This document shows, in pieces, positions 21,973 through 34,236 of a stretch of 64,000 nt of DNA. Position 1 is the stretch's first letter. Each line of letters opens with the position of its first letter. The DNA comes from Anisodus tanguticus. Lineage: Eukaryota; Streptophyta; Magnoliopsida; Solanales; Solanaceae. Below the pieces are notes generated by a model, which was given only the letters and a program-made list of their open reading frames with translations, ran no database searches and was not told the origin of the DNA. The position numbers and the translations under genes were made by a program. The DNA lies in contig CM067544.1 in assembly GCA_034509755.1 (NCBI GenBank), positions 19,339,001-19,403,000 of the forward strand, read 5' to 3'.

Positions 21973-22218
21973 TCAAATCTTCAAGAATTCCACCAAGGTA
22001 GTATTTGCTACATTAGTACAACTTCTGATGTCAATGATCAAGGAACATACATTTCCCTTTATGAGGTATTTGGAATGGAAGAGGTTTTCCCTTTGGCTTG
22101 GATCATCCATAGGTTTACTTATCATTGCCCTATTCACTATATAGTTTGGCATGGTGAGCTCCCCTTCTTGAGGCATATTCTTGACTAACAAGTCTTTCCT
22201 TTCTAACTCACAGGGCAC
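21973..22218 (-). pseudogene. Ty3/gypsy aspartic protease remnant
   Basis: The frame contains QRENLFHSKYLIKGNVCSLI, then IDIRSCTNVANTTLVEFLKI. In this family the active site reads Asp-Gly-Gly/Ser-Gly-type before SCTN; here the Asp is followed by Ile-Arg, so the active-site loop is altered. The domain normally matures Gag-Pol. It lies between the gag zinc knuckle and RT, as expected. Sequence between 21420 and 21970 is too broken to assign confidently and probably links PR to RT. Confidence 0.75.
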
Positions 22219-22233
22219 GGTGACGTCCTCATC

Positions 22234-23752
22234 TCACTCATTTCCCTCATCATCTACACAATTATCATCTTCATGAGTTCCTTCTTCATCAACCTCCTCG
22301 TACTGACTCACATCCTCATCACTACAAGGATCTTCAACCCTTACAACGAATGCCCTTCGGTTGGGACACTCACTCATTCTATGACCATATCCTTGACATT
22401 TGTAACATTTTAGGGGTTTAGCATTAGTACCTCCTTCTTTTGGCGCAAGCTTTGGAGGTTGTTTCTCAACTTGATTGTTCTTGGAAAAGGGCTTCTTAGA
22501 ATATTGCATATTGCCCTTGTTCTTTTGCCAATTGGAGGAAAAAGTTCCCCCTTCTTTGTTCTTGCTCTATGAAGATGAATACCCCTTGTATTTGATTGCT
22601 TTATCCTCCTTGAGACCCTTCTCAATTTCAATTGTCAATTCAAGAGTTTCATCAAGGTCATTATAACTATGAAGCCTCATTTGGGATGCAATCTCTTTAT
22701 TCAACCCGGCTCGGAACCAAGTTATGGCATTCAATTCTTCTTCTTCGAAATTAATCCTCATTTTTACGAGTTGGGACTAGTCATAGTACTCCTCTACACT
22801 CTTGATATTTTGTTTCAAGGTGTAGACCTTCTTTAGTTGTTATTGCTTGTATCGATCGGACACATACTTTCTTTCCATGATCATCTTCAATTCTTCCCAA
22901 GTAGGAGTTAGAACAAGTCCATTGGCTCTCCTAAACTTTACTTGCATTTACCACCATGTCGAGGTGAATCCTTCAAATTGGACAATATCATAGGATACCT
23001 TTTTCACTTCGGACATTTCATTGATGAGGAAGATCCGATCGCATTGTATAATCCAATCAAGGAACACATCCGACTCACTACATCCTTCGAAGGTTGGAAG
23101 TGTGACTTTGATGGAGTTAAGACTCGTGTCTCGCCCACCAATGTTTCCTTGGTTTCTATGGTCCCCATAGAGTTCTTCACCATAATCATCACCTTGGTAA
23201 CCATCACGGTCTTGGTAACCTCCTTGCCTACCCACTTGAGGGATATGACTATTATTTCCTCATCTACCCCGGTGAGGACCTTGAAAGGCATTATTTGTCC
23301 CCTCATTTGATCGGCAACTCGATCACCCCAATTTCCTAACTCCTCTTTCAAATCAACTCCAAGTGGTTGGACATATCGGATTGTTGATGGATATTTGGTG
23401 GTGGTTGGTGTGGATAAGGTTCATTTGGTGGTGGAGGGTAAGGTTCATTTGATGATGGTACAATTGGGTTCTTATTTCAAAGTGGTGGCGGCGTATTATT
23501 TGGGGGAGTGAGTTGGAACATGTGGCGAAAGGTCTCGGGTGTCATGGTAGGGGAGGTGTCACCTTGCACTCCTCTAATGGATTCTTGAAGATTTTGACCT
23601 TGGGGTAGCAATTACACTTCCCTATTTCGCACTTAAACAACTCTCACCCGAACATATAAATTATTCATTTGATGGTTAATGTCCGTCAAAGCATTCATCA
23701 CATCAATAAGAGTTGGTCCCCGGTGGGAACTTGGGTCTCAGCTCCCGAACAT
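22234..23752 (-). pseudogene. Ty3/gypsy gag, broken
   Basis: Gag forms the particle that packages element RNA. Reading the minus strand from a possible ATG at 23752, there is a short N-terminal part with DINHQMNNLYVRV, and a Pro/Asn-rich stretch (about 23480-23390). Then comes the retrotransposon gag core VTLPTFEGCSESDVFLDWII (23100 region) ending FTSTWW at 22948, and ITWFRAGLNKEIASQMRLHS (22720 region). A CCHC zinc knuckle CYKCQGYGHRMSEC (22410 region) and an acidic tail follow. Several in-frame stops and frameshifts separate these blocks. The start codon is uncertain. Confidence 0.82.
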
Positions 23753-24934
23753 ACCATGGTACCTTTTTAGAAGAATCAATCAAAACAAACATGTTAGGTT
23801 AGTAAAACAAACCTCACAAGTCACTCGAGTATGCACACATTTGATTGTCTCACATTTTGTCTCGGCTAATGATGGTACCTTGTTTAGTCCGGTGAGTTAC
23901 AAAGGTTTAATTTCTACTTGAGAACAAGAGTGGGTCTTTGTCGACTAGATGAAGGAATAATTTGACTCAAACTATCAGACTTGATTCAAGAAGTGATCGA
24001 CGAAGTTAAAAAGAGAAAAAAATGAAAGAAGTAGCACGAAAGAAGATTAACGTTCAAGAACTAGCTAATCACTGTGTAAGATAAATTACAAGTGTTAACT
24101 AGTTAACATGATCAAAGGACTGGTAAAGAAATCAAAACGAAATGAATTTTGAGTCAAAAACCTGAAAAGCGCGGTCTGCTATTCACAAGTGTACGGTCCG
24201 CGGTTCGCGTGACATGTTAGCCATAGGGTATGCGATCGCAGATGGTGCTGCTGAATTTTAAAAATCACTACAGTAGTCTGTGTCTCGTCTACGGTTCACA
24301 GGTGTCACCTACGACACAAACTACGATTCGTTGGTTGTGCTTTCGCTGCACAACTTTTGTAACATCAAATCTTTTTGGGGATCTGAGCTTTGGGCCTTTT
24401 TTTATTTTTCCAATGACTTGGATACACTTTTTTTTGATACTTTGCCTCTTTTGTCCCAAAAACAACTTTTCAACTTGAAATTAGGTTTTGGAAGATAAAA
24501 TGGTACCCTTTTGCTCCTTCTTCCTCAAAAACTCTATGAAGGTCTTCAAGAACACTTGAAGATTCAAAAAATTTAAAACCTTCAATCCTTATTCAAATCA
24601 CCCCAAATTTCATATTCCCACTCTTCTTCAATCGGACAACAAAGCACAATAGTCTCTAAGCTTCAATTCCCCTTCATCTCAAGACCCACTTCAAGCTCTT
24701 CAAGTTCTTCAATGGACAACAATGGTGAATGAATTATAATTGACTCAAAGGACTTGATACCTTAAGATTTAGACTCTCCTAATACTGAAACACAAATATA
24801 ACACTAAAATCAACAAACAAACAACTATTTTTAGATTTTTGGATTTTTGGACTCTAGAACACTTTTTTTTGTAGTAATCAAAACCCAAGACAAGGATTGT
24901 TGGAACAACCCTTCAATCATTATCTGATACTAAT
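23753..24934 (-). other. 5' leader of the gypsy element with PBS
   Basis: Non-coding leader between the 5' LTR and gag. From about 23934 to 24934 it is homologous to the leader in every array unit, so this is where the array's deletion ends. The PBS position (24920-24931) reads tagtatcagata on the minus strand, matching initiator tRNA-Met at fewer positions than the copy at 18109. A perfect 16-bp palindrome, tgttaactagttaaca, lies at 24093-24108 and recurs in all units. Confidence 0.8.
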
Positions 24935-25242
24935 TGATACATACCAAATTGTGAAAATGTAATCAAACAACAAGAAATTAAAATATAAAGAGGAAGACAC
25001 AATAAAATAGAATCAAAAGCAACCCAAAGTATAATAAATTATGGACCTTAATTGATTAACCAAGATAAAATAACTAATCCTATTAGGAGGACCTCAATGG
25101 AATTGAACACCCAAGCAACCCACCTTTCCAATCAAATTGTTCAATTACAAGCCTTAACAAGCTCTCAACACTCAAGTTCTAAAAAAGAAGCATAAACAAC
25201 AATATTCAAGATAGTCCAAGCAATGGAAATGACTTAAGGTCC

Positions 25243-25252
25243 CTATTTATAG
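25243..25252 (-). promoter_or_regulatory. TATA box of the array LTR (first copy)
   Basis: ctataaatag on the minus strand sits near the middle of the LTR, in the position expected for the LTR promoter. The same site is kept in most units, and five LTRs (4, 8, 9, 10 and 17) read ctatgtatag on the plus strand instead. Confidence 0.65.
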
Positions 25253-25648
25253 TCGAGGAATAACTTATTACATAAGAGACCCAAAAGTGACAATTTTGGA
25301 TTGCAAGAATAACCAAAACGCCGCGATGTCACAATATGCTCTTGACCTACGAATCGCAGATTGTGTCTGTGACATGATCTGTGATTCGCAGGTCATGTCC
25401 TTTAGCTCCATCATCATCTGCGGCTTCTTGACACTGCTTGAGGTTCGCAGACTCCACCTATGACACCATCTGTGATTCACAAATGGTGTTTCCTGCACCA
25501 TTTGATATCTTTTCACCATCCCATCATAAACATTTGAATAGTGCTAGAGTATGCTCAAGGATGTCCATCTTCATGAATAGGCTTTGTAGTGCATGAATTT
25601 TACGTGTTTTACTCCTCATGAACAGTCTTGATGGAACTTGGTTCGCAT

Positions 25649-25793
25649 CAGAGCCTGACTTTATAGCTGAAGATAGATAGCCCAGTCTAGTGGCTGGTGA
25701 AAGATAGCCTAGCTATATGGGCAGGTGAGAGATATCATGGCCTTACAAATTGGTGAGAGATATCCTAGTGTTATGATCGGAGAGATAGCCCAG
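25649..25793. repeat. Filler at the deletion junction (first unit), a degenerate 27-bp minisatellite
   Basis: This block lies exactly between the pol tail (homologous to 18721-18883) and the leader (homologous to 23934 onward) and has no counterpart at either place in the full-layout element. It is five degenerate repeats of 25-30 bp, each starting ga(a/g)agata. It is best read in unit 4, at 31261-31290, 31291-31317, 31318-31344, 31345-31369 and 31370-31394. Confidence 0.8.
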
Positions 25794-26793
25794 TCTTGTC
25801 GACTAGATGAAGGAACAATTTGACTCAAACTATCGGACTTGATTCAAGAAGTGATCGACGAAGTTAAAAAGAGAAAAAAATGAAAGAAGTAGCACGAAAG
25901 AAGATTAACGTTCAAGAACTAGCTAATCACTGTGTAAGATAAATTACAAGTGTTAACTAGTTAACATGATCAAAGGACCGGTAAAGAAATCAAAACGAAA
26001 TGAATTTTGAGTCAAAAACCCGAAAAGCGCGGTCTGCTATTCACAAGTGTACGGTCCGCCGTTCGCGAGACAGTGTTAGCCATAGGGTATGCGATCGCGG
26101 ATGGTGCTTTCTGAATTTTAAAAATCACTACAGTAGTCTGTGTCTCGTCTACGGTTCACAGGTGTCACCTACGACACAAACTACGATTCGTTGGTTGTGC
26201 TTTCGCTGCACAACTTTTGTAACATCAAATCTTTTTGGGGATCTGTGCTTTGGGCCTTTTTTTATTTTTCCAATGACTTGGATACACTTTTTTTTGATAC
26301 TTTGCCTCTTTTGTCCCAAAAACAACTTTTCAACTTGAAATTAGGTTTTGGAAGATAAAATGGTACCCTTTTGCTCCTTCTTCCTCAAAAACTCTATGAA
26401 GGTCTTCAAGAACACTTGAAGATTCAAAAAATTTAAAACCTTCAATCCTTATTCAAATCACCCCAAATTTCATATTCCCACTCTTCTTCAATCGGACAAC
26501 AAAGCACAATAGTCTCTAAGCTTCAATTCCCCTTCATCTCAAGACCCACTTCAAGCTCTTCAAGTTCTTCAATGGACAACAATGGTGAATGAATTATAAT
26601 TGACTCAAAGGACTTGATACCTTAAGATTTAGACTCTCCTAATACTGAAACTCAAATATAACACTAAAATCAACAAACAAACAACTATTTTTAGATTTTT
26701 GGATTTTTGGACTTTAGAACACTTTTTTTGTAGTAATCAAAACCCAAGACAAGGATTGTTGGAACAACCCTTCAATCATTATCTGATACTAAT

Positions 26794-28651
26794 TGATACA
26801 TACCAAATTGTGGAAATGTAATCAAACAACAAGAAATTAAAATATAAAGAGTAAGACAAAAATAAAATAGAATCAAAAGCAACCCAAAGTATAATAAATT
26901 ATGGACCTTAATTGATTAACCAAGATAAAGTAACTAATCCTATTAGGAGGACCTCAATGGAATTGAACACCCAAGCAACCCACCTTTCCAATCAAATTGT
27001 TCAATTACAAGCCTTAACAAGCTCTCAACACTCAAGTTCTAAAAAAGAAGCATAAACAACAATATTCAAGATAGTCTAAGCAATGGAAATGACTTAAGGT
27101 CCCTATTTATAGTCGAGGACTAACTTATTACACAAGAGACCCAAAAGTGACAATTTTGGATGGCAAAAATAACCAAAACGCCGCGATGTCACAATATGCT
27201 TTTGACCTACGAATCGCAGATTGTGTCCGTGACATGATCTCGTGATTCGCAGTCATGTCCTTTAGCTCCATCATCATCTGTGGCTTCTTGACACTTTGCT
27301 TGAGGTTCGCAGACTCCACCTATGACACCATCTCGTGATTCACAAATGGTGTTTCCCGCACCATTTGATGTCTTTTCACCCTCCCATCATAAACACTTGA
27401 ATAGTGCTAGAGTATGCTCAAGGATGTCCATCTTCATGAATAGGCTTTGTAGTGCATGAAGTTTACGTGTTTTACTCCTCATGAACAGTCTTGGTGGAAC
27501 TTGATTCGCATCGAGCCTCGACTTTATAGCCGAAGATAGATAGCCCGGTCTTGTGGTCGGTGAAAGATAGCTGGCTATATGGTCGGTGAGAGATATCATG
27601 GCCTTACAGTTGGTGAGAGATATCCTAGTGTTATGATCGGAGAGATAGCCCGGTCTTGTCGACTAGATGAAGGAACAATTTGACTCAAACTATCGGACTT
27701 GATTCAAGAAGTGATCGACGAAGTTAAAAAGAGAAAAAATGAAAGAAGTAGCACGAAAGAAGATTAACGCTCAAGAACTAGCTAATCACCGTGTAAGATA
27801 AATTACAAGTGTTAACTAGTTAACATGATCAAAGGACTGGTAAAGAAATCAAAACAAAATGAATTTTGAGTCAAAAACCTGAAAAGCGCGGTCTGCTATT
27901 CACAAGTGTACGGTCTGCGCGGTTCGCAGTACGTGTTAGCCATAGGGTATGCGATCGCAGATGGTGCTTTCTGAATTTTAAAAATCACTACAAGTAGTCC
28001 GTGTCTCATCTACGGTTCACGGGTGTCACCTACGACACAAACTACGATTCGTTGGTTGTGCTTTCGCCGCACAACTTTTGTAACATCAAATCTTTTTGGG
28101 ATCCATGCTTTGGGCCTTTTTTTATTTTTCCAATGACTTGGATACACTTTTTTTATACTTTGCCTCTTTTTTCCCAAAAATAACTTTTCAACTTGAAATT
28201 AGGTTTTGGAAGATAAAATGGTACCCTTTTGCTCCTTCTTCCTCAAAAACTCTATGAAGGTCTTCAAGAACACTTGAAGATTCAAAAAATTTAAAACCTT
28301 CCATCCTTATTCAAATCACCCCAAATTTCATATTCCCACTCTTCTCCAATCGGACAACAAAGCACAATAGTCTCTAAGCTTCAATTCCCCTTCATCTCAA
28401 GACCCACTTCAAGCTCTTCAAGTTCTTCAATGGACAACAATGGTGAATGAATCAAAATTGACTCAAAGGACTTGAAACTTGAGATTTAGACTCTCCTAAT
28501 ACTTTGAAACACAAATATAACACTAAAATCAACAAACAAACAACTATTTTTAGATTTTTGGATTTTTGGACTTTAGAACACTTTTTTTGTAGTAATCAAA
28601 ACCCAAGACAAGGATTGTTGGAACAACCCTTCAATCATTATCGATACTAAT
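26794..28651 (-). repeat. Array unit 2
   Basis: LTR 26794-27363 is A-like with a distinctive agtaagacaaaaataaaa near its left end, a variant largely shared with the partial unit at the right edge. TATA intact. The leader is an A/B hybrid (ggacaac with atcaaaattg). CWG sites scrambled. Confidence 0.92.
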
Positions 28652-30522
28652 TGATACATACCAAATTGTGGAAATGTAATCAAACAACAAGAAATTAAAA
28701 TATAAAGAGTAAGACAAAATAAAATAGAATCAAAAGCAACCCAAAGTATAATAAATTATGGACCTTAATTGATTAACCAAGATAAAGTAACTAATCCTAT
28801 TAGGAGGACCTCAATGGAATTAAACACCCAAGCAACCCACCTTTCCAATCAAATTGTTCAATTACAAGCCTTAACAAGCTCTCAACACTCAAGTTCTAAA
28901 AAAGAAGCATAAACAACAATATTCAAGATAGTCTAAGCAATGGAAATGACTTAAGGTCCCTATTTATAGTCGAGGACTAACTTATTACACAAGAGACCCA
29001 AAAGTGACAATTTTGGATTGCAAAAATAATCAAAACGCCGCGATGTCACAATATGCTCTTGACCTACGAATCGCAGATTGTGTCTGTGACATGATCTGTG
29101 ATTCGCAGGTCATGTCCTTTAGCTCCGTCATCATCATCGTGGCTTCTTGACACCTTGCTTGAGGTTCGCAGACTCCACCTATGACACCATCTGTGATTCA
29201 CAAATGGTGTTTCCTGCACCATTTGATGTCTTTTCACCCTCCCATCATAAACACTTGAATAGTGCTAGAGTATGCTCAAGGATGTCCATCTTCATGAATA
29301 GGCTTTGTAGTGCATGAAGTTTACGTGTTTTACTCCTCATGAACAGTCTTGGTCGAACTTGATTCGCATCGAGCCTCGACTTTATAGTGAAGATAGATAG
29401 CCCGATCTTGTGGTTTGGTGAAAGATAGCTTTGGCTATATGGGCTGGTGAGAGATATCCTGGCCTTACAGGTTGGTGAGAGATATCCTAGTGTTATGATC
29501 GAGAGAGATAGCCCGTCTTGTCGACTAGATGAAGGAACAATTTGACTCAAACTATCGGACTTGATTCAAGAAGTGATCGACGAAGTTAAAAAGAGAAAAG
29601 AATGAAAGAAGTAGCACGAAAGAAGATTAACGCTCAAGAACTAGCTAATCACTTGTGTAAGATAAATTACAAGTGTTAACTAGTTAACATGATCAAAGGA
29701 CTGGTAAAGAAATCAAAACGAAATGAATTTTGAGTCAAAAACCCGAAAAGCGCGGTCTCGCTATTCACAAGATTACGGTCCGCGGTTCGCGTGACAAAGA
29801 TGTTAGCCATAGGGTATGCGATCGCAGATGATGCCGCTTTGAATTTTAAAAATCACTACGAGAGTCTGTGTCTCGTCTACGGTTCACGGTGTCACCTACG
29901 ACACAAACTACGATTCGTTGGTTGTGCTTTTCGCCGCACAACTTTTGTAACATCAAATCTTTTTGGGGATCCGTGCTTTGGGCCTTTTTTTATTTTTCCA
30001 ATGACTTGGATACACTTTTTTTTTATACTTTGCCTCTTTTGTCCCAAAAACAACTTTTCAACTTGAAATTAGGTTTTGGAAGATAAAATGGTACCCTTTT
30101 GCTCCTTCTTCCTCAAAAACTCTATGAAGGTCTTCAAGAACACTTGAAGATTCAAAAAATTTAAAACCTTCAATCCTTATTCAAATCACCCCAAATTTCA
30201 TACTCCCACTCTTCTTCAATCGGACAACAAAGCACAATAGTCTCTAAGCTTCAATTCCCCTTCATCTCAAGACCCACTTCAAGCTCTTCAAGTTCTTCAA
30301 TGGACAACAATGGTGAATGAATTATAATTGACTCAAAGGACTTGATACCTTAAGATTTAGACTCTCCTAATACTTTGAAACACAAATATAACACTAAAAT
30401 CAACAAACAAACAACTATTTTTAGATTTTTGGATTTTTGGACTCTAGAACACTTTTTTTGTAGTAATCAAAACCCAAGACAAGGATTGTTGGAACAACCC
30501 TTCAATCATTATCGATACTAAT
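28652..30522 (-). repeat. Array unit 3
   Basis: LTR 28652-29221 is A-like but carries the B-type ggaattaaac. TATA intact, leader A-class, CWG sites strongly scrambled. It is the longest unit at 1,871 bp. Confidence 0.92.
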
Positions 30523-32381
30523 TGATACATACCAAATTGTGGAAATGTAATCAAACAACAAGAAATTAAAATATAAAGAGGAAGACACAATAAAATAGAA
30601 TCAAAAGCAACCCAAAGTATAATAAATTATGGACCTTAATTGATTAACCAAGATAAAATAACTAATCCTATTAGGAGGACCTCAATGGAATTGAACACCC
30701 AAGCAACCCACCTTTCCAATCAAATTGTTCAATTACAAGCCTTAACAAGCTCTCAACAACACTCAAGTTCTAAAAAAGAAGCATAAACAACAATATTCAA
30801 GATAGTCCAAGCAATGGAAATGACTTAAGGTCCCTATGTATAGTCGAGGAATAACTTATTACACAAGAGACCCAAAAGTGACAATTTTGGATGGCAAAAA
30901 TAACCAAAACGCCGCGATGTCACAATATCTGTGTTGACCTACGAATCGCAGATTGTGTCTGTGACATGATCTGTGATTCGCAGGTCATGTCCTTTAGCTC
31001 CATCATCATCTGCGGCTTCTTGACACTGCTTGAGGTTCGCAGACTCCACCTATGACACCATCTGTGATTCACAAATGGTGTTTCCTGCACCATTTGATGT
31101 CTTTTCACCCTCCCATCATAAACACTTGAATAGTGCTAGAGTATGCTCAAGGATGTCCATCTTCATGAATAGGCTTTGTAGTGCATGAAGTTTACGTGTT
31201 TTACTCCTCATGAACAGTCTTGATGGAACTTGGTTCGCATCAGAGCCTGACTTTATAGCTGAAGATAGATAGCCCAGTCTAGTGGCTGGTGAAAGATAGC
31301 CTAGCTATATGGCTGGTGAGAGATATCATGGCCTTACAGCTGGTGAGAGATATCCTAGTGTTATGATCAGAGAGATAGCCCAGTCTTGTCGACTAGATGA
31401 AGGAACAATTTGACTCAAACTATCGGACTTGATTCAAGAAGTGATCGACGAAGTTAAAAAGAGAAAAAAATGAAAGAAGTAGCACGAAAGAAGAGTAACG
31501 TTCAAGAACTAGCTAATCACTGTGTAAGATAAATTACAAGTGTTAACTAGTTAACATGATCAAAGGATCGGTAAAGAAATCAAAACGAAATGAATTTTGA
31601 GTCAAAAACACGAAAAGCGCGGTCTGCTATTCACGATTAATACGGTACGCGGTTCGCGTACGATGTTAGCCATAGGGTATGCGATCGCAGATGGTGCTGC
31701 TGAATTTTAAAAATCACTACGGTAGTCTGTGTCTCGTCTACGGTTCACAGGTGTCACCTACGACACAAACTACGATTCGTTGGTTGTGCTTTCGCTGCAC
31801 AACTTTTGTAACATCAAATCTTTTGGGGATCTGTGCTTTGGGCCTTTTTTTATTTTTCCAATGACTTGGATACACTTTTTTTTGATACTTTGCCTCTTTT
31901 GTCCCAAAAACAACTTTTCAACTTGAAATTAGGTTTTGGAAGATAAAATGGTACCCTTTTGCTCCTTCTTCCTCAAAAACTCTATGAAGGTCTTCAAGAA
32001 CACTTGAAGATTCAAAAAATTTAAAACCTTCAATCCTTATTCAAATCACCCCAAATTTCATACTCCCACTCTTCTTCAATCGGACAACAAAGCACAATAG
32101 TCTCTAAGCTTCAATTCCCCTTCATCTCAAGACCCACTTCAAGCTCTTCAAGTTCTTCAATGGCTAACAATGGTGAATGAATCAAAATTGACTCAAAGGA
32201 CTTGAAACTTGAGATTTAGACTCTCCTAATACTGAAACTCAAATATAACACTAAAATCAACAAACAAACAACTATTTTTAGATTTTTGGATTTTTGGACT
32301 TTAGAACACTTTTTTTGTAGTAATCAAAACCCAAGACAAGGATTGTTGGAACAACCCTTCAATCATTATCTCGATACTAAT
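30523..32381 (-). repeat. Array unit 4
   Basis: LTR 30523-31092 is A-class with the changed TATA site (ctatgtatag, 30834-30843). The filler is clean and shows the five 27-bp repeats best. The leader is an A-to-B hybrid. Confidence 0.92.
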
Positions 32382-34236
32382 TGATACATACCAAATTGTG
32401 GAAACGTAATGAAACAACAAGAAATTAAAATATAAAGAGGAAGACACAATAAAATAGAATTAAAAGCAACCCAAAGTATAATAAATTATGGACCTTAATT
32501 GATTAACCAAGATAAAGTAACTAATCCTATTAGGAGGACCCCAATGGAATTAAACACCCAAGCAACCCACCTTTCCAATCAAAGGTTCAATTACAAGCCT
32601 TAACAAGCTCTCAACACTCAAGTTCTAAAAAAGAAGCATAAACAACAATATTCAAGATAGTCTAAGCAATGGAAATGACTTAAGGTCCCTATTTATAGTC
32701 GAGGACTAACTTATTACACAAGAGACCCAAAAGTGACAATTTTGGATTGCAAAAATAATCAAAACGCCGCGATGTCACAATATGCTCTTGACCTACGAAT
32801 CGCAGATTGTGTCTGTGACATGATCTGTGATTCGCAGGTCATGTCCTTTAGCTCCATCATCATCTGTGGCTTCTTGACACTGCTTGAGGTTCGCAGACTC
32901 CACCTATGACACCATCTGTGATTCACAAATGGTGTTTCCTGCACCATTTGATGTCTTTTCACCCTCCCATCATAAACACTTGAATAGTGCTAGAGTATGC
33001 TCAAGGATGTCCATCTTCATGAATAGGCTTTGTAGTGCATGAAGTTTACGTGTTTTACTCCTCATGAACAGTCTTGGTCGAACTTGATTCGCATCAGAGC
33101 CTGACTTTATAGCTGAAGATAGATAGCCCAGTCTTGTGGCTGGTGAGAGATAGCCTGGCTATATGGCTGGTGAGAGATATCCTGGCCTTACAGTTGGTGA
33201 GAGATATCCTAGTGTTATGATCAGAGAGATAGCCCAGTCTTGTCGACTAGATGAAGGAACAATTTGACTCAAACTATCGGACTTGATTCAAGAAGTGATC
33301 GACGAAGTTAAAAAGAGAAAAGAATGAAAGAAGTAGCACGAAAGAAGATTAACGCTCAAGAACTAGCTAATCACTGTGTAAGATAAATTACAAGTGTTAA
33401 CTAGTTAACATGATCAAAGGACTGGTAAAGAAATCAAAACAAAATGAATTTTGAGTCAAAAACCTGAAAAGCGCGGTCTGCTATTCACGATGTACGGTCC
33501 CGCGGTTCGCAGTGATGTTAGCCATAGGGTATGCGATCGCAGATGGTGCTTTCTTTGAATTTTAAAAATCACTACGAGAGTACGTGTCTCGTCTACGGTT
33601 CACAGGTGTCACCTACGACACAAACTACGATTCGTTGGTTGTGCTTTCGCTGCACAACTTTTGTAACATCAAATCTTTTCGGGGATCTGTGCTTTGGGCC
33701 TTTTTTTATTTTTCCAATGACTTGGATACACTTTTTTTTATACTTTGCCTCTTTTGTCCCAAAAATAACTTTTCAACTTGAAATTAGGTTTTGGAAGATA
33801 AAATGGTACCCTTTTGCTCCTTCTTCCTCAAAAACTCTATGAAGGTCTTCAAGAACACTTGAAGATTCAAAAAATTTAAAACCTTCCATCCTTCTTAAAA
33901 TCACCCCAAATTTCATATTCCCACTCTTCTTCAATCGGACAACAAAGCACAATAGTCTCTAAGCTTCAGTTCCCCTTCATCTCAAGACCCACTTCAAGCT
34001 CTTCAAGTTCTTCAATGGCTAACAATGGTGAATGAATCAAAATTGACTCAAAGGACTTGAAACTTGAGATTTAGACTCTCCTAATACTGAAACTCAAATA
34101 TAACACTAAAATCAACAAACAAACAACTATTTTTAGATTTTTGGATTTTTGGACTTTAGAACACTTTTTTTGTAGTAATCAAAACCCAAGACAAGGATTG
34201 TTGGAACAACCCTTCAATCATTATCTCGATACTAAT
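32382..34236 (-). repeat. Array unit 5
   Basis: LTR 32382-32946, B-class, TATA intact. Filler clean. Leader B-class. Confidence 0.92.

Larger units (their letters stand above)
18123..25500 (-). mobile_element. Degenerate full-layout Ty3/gypsy retrotransposon (founder-type copy)
   Basis: In minus-strand order the element has: 5' LTR 24935-25500, PBS just inside it, a leader of about 1.2 kb, gag (about 23752-22234), protease (22218-21973), RT (about 21415-20697), RNase H (20414-19875), integrase (about 19885-18960) with a GPY/F-like tail, PPT, and 3' LTR 18123-18720. This gag-PR-RT-RH-IN order defines Ty3/gypsy. All coding parts carry stops or frameshifts, so it cannot act alone. The 5' LTR is shared with the first unit of the tandem array, so no target duplication can be read. 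Confidence 0.88.
24935..26793 (-). repeat. Array unit 1
   Basis: LTR 24935-25500, A-class, with intact TATA. This LTR is also the 5' LTR of the full-layout gypsy element. The filler is mostly clean at CWG sites. The right-hand leader is A-class. Confidence 0.92.
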
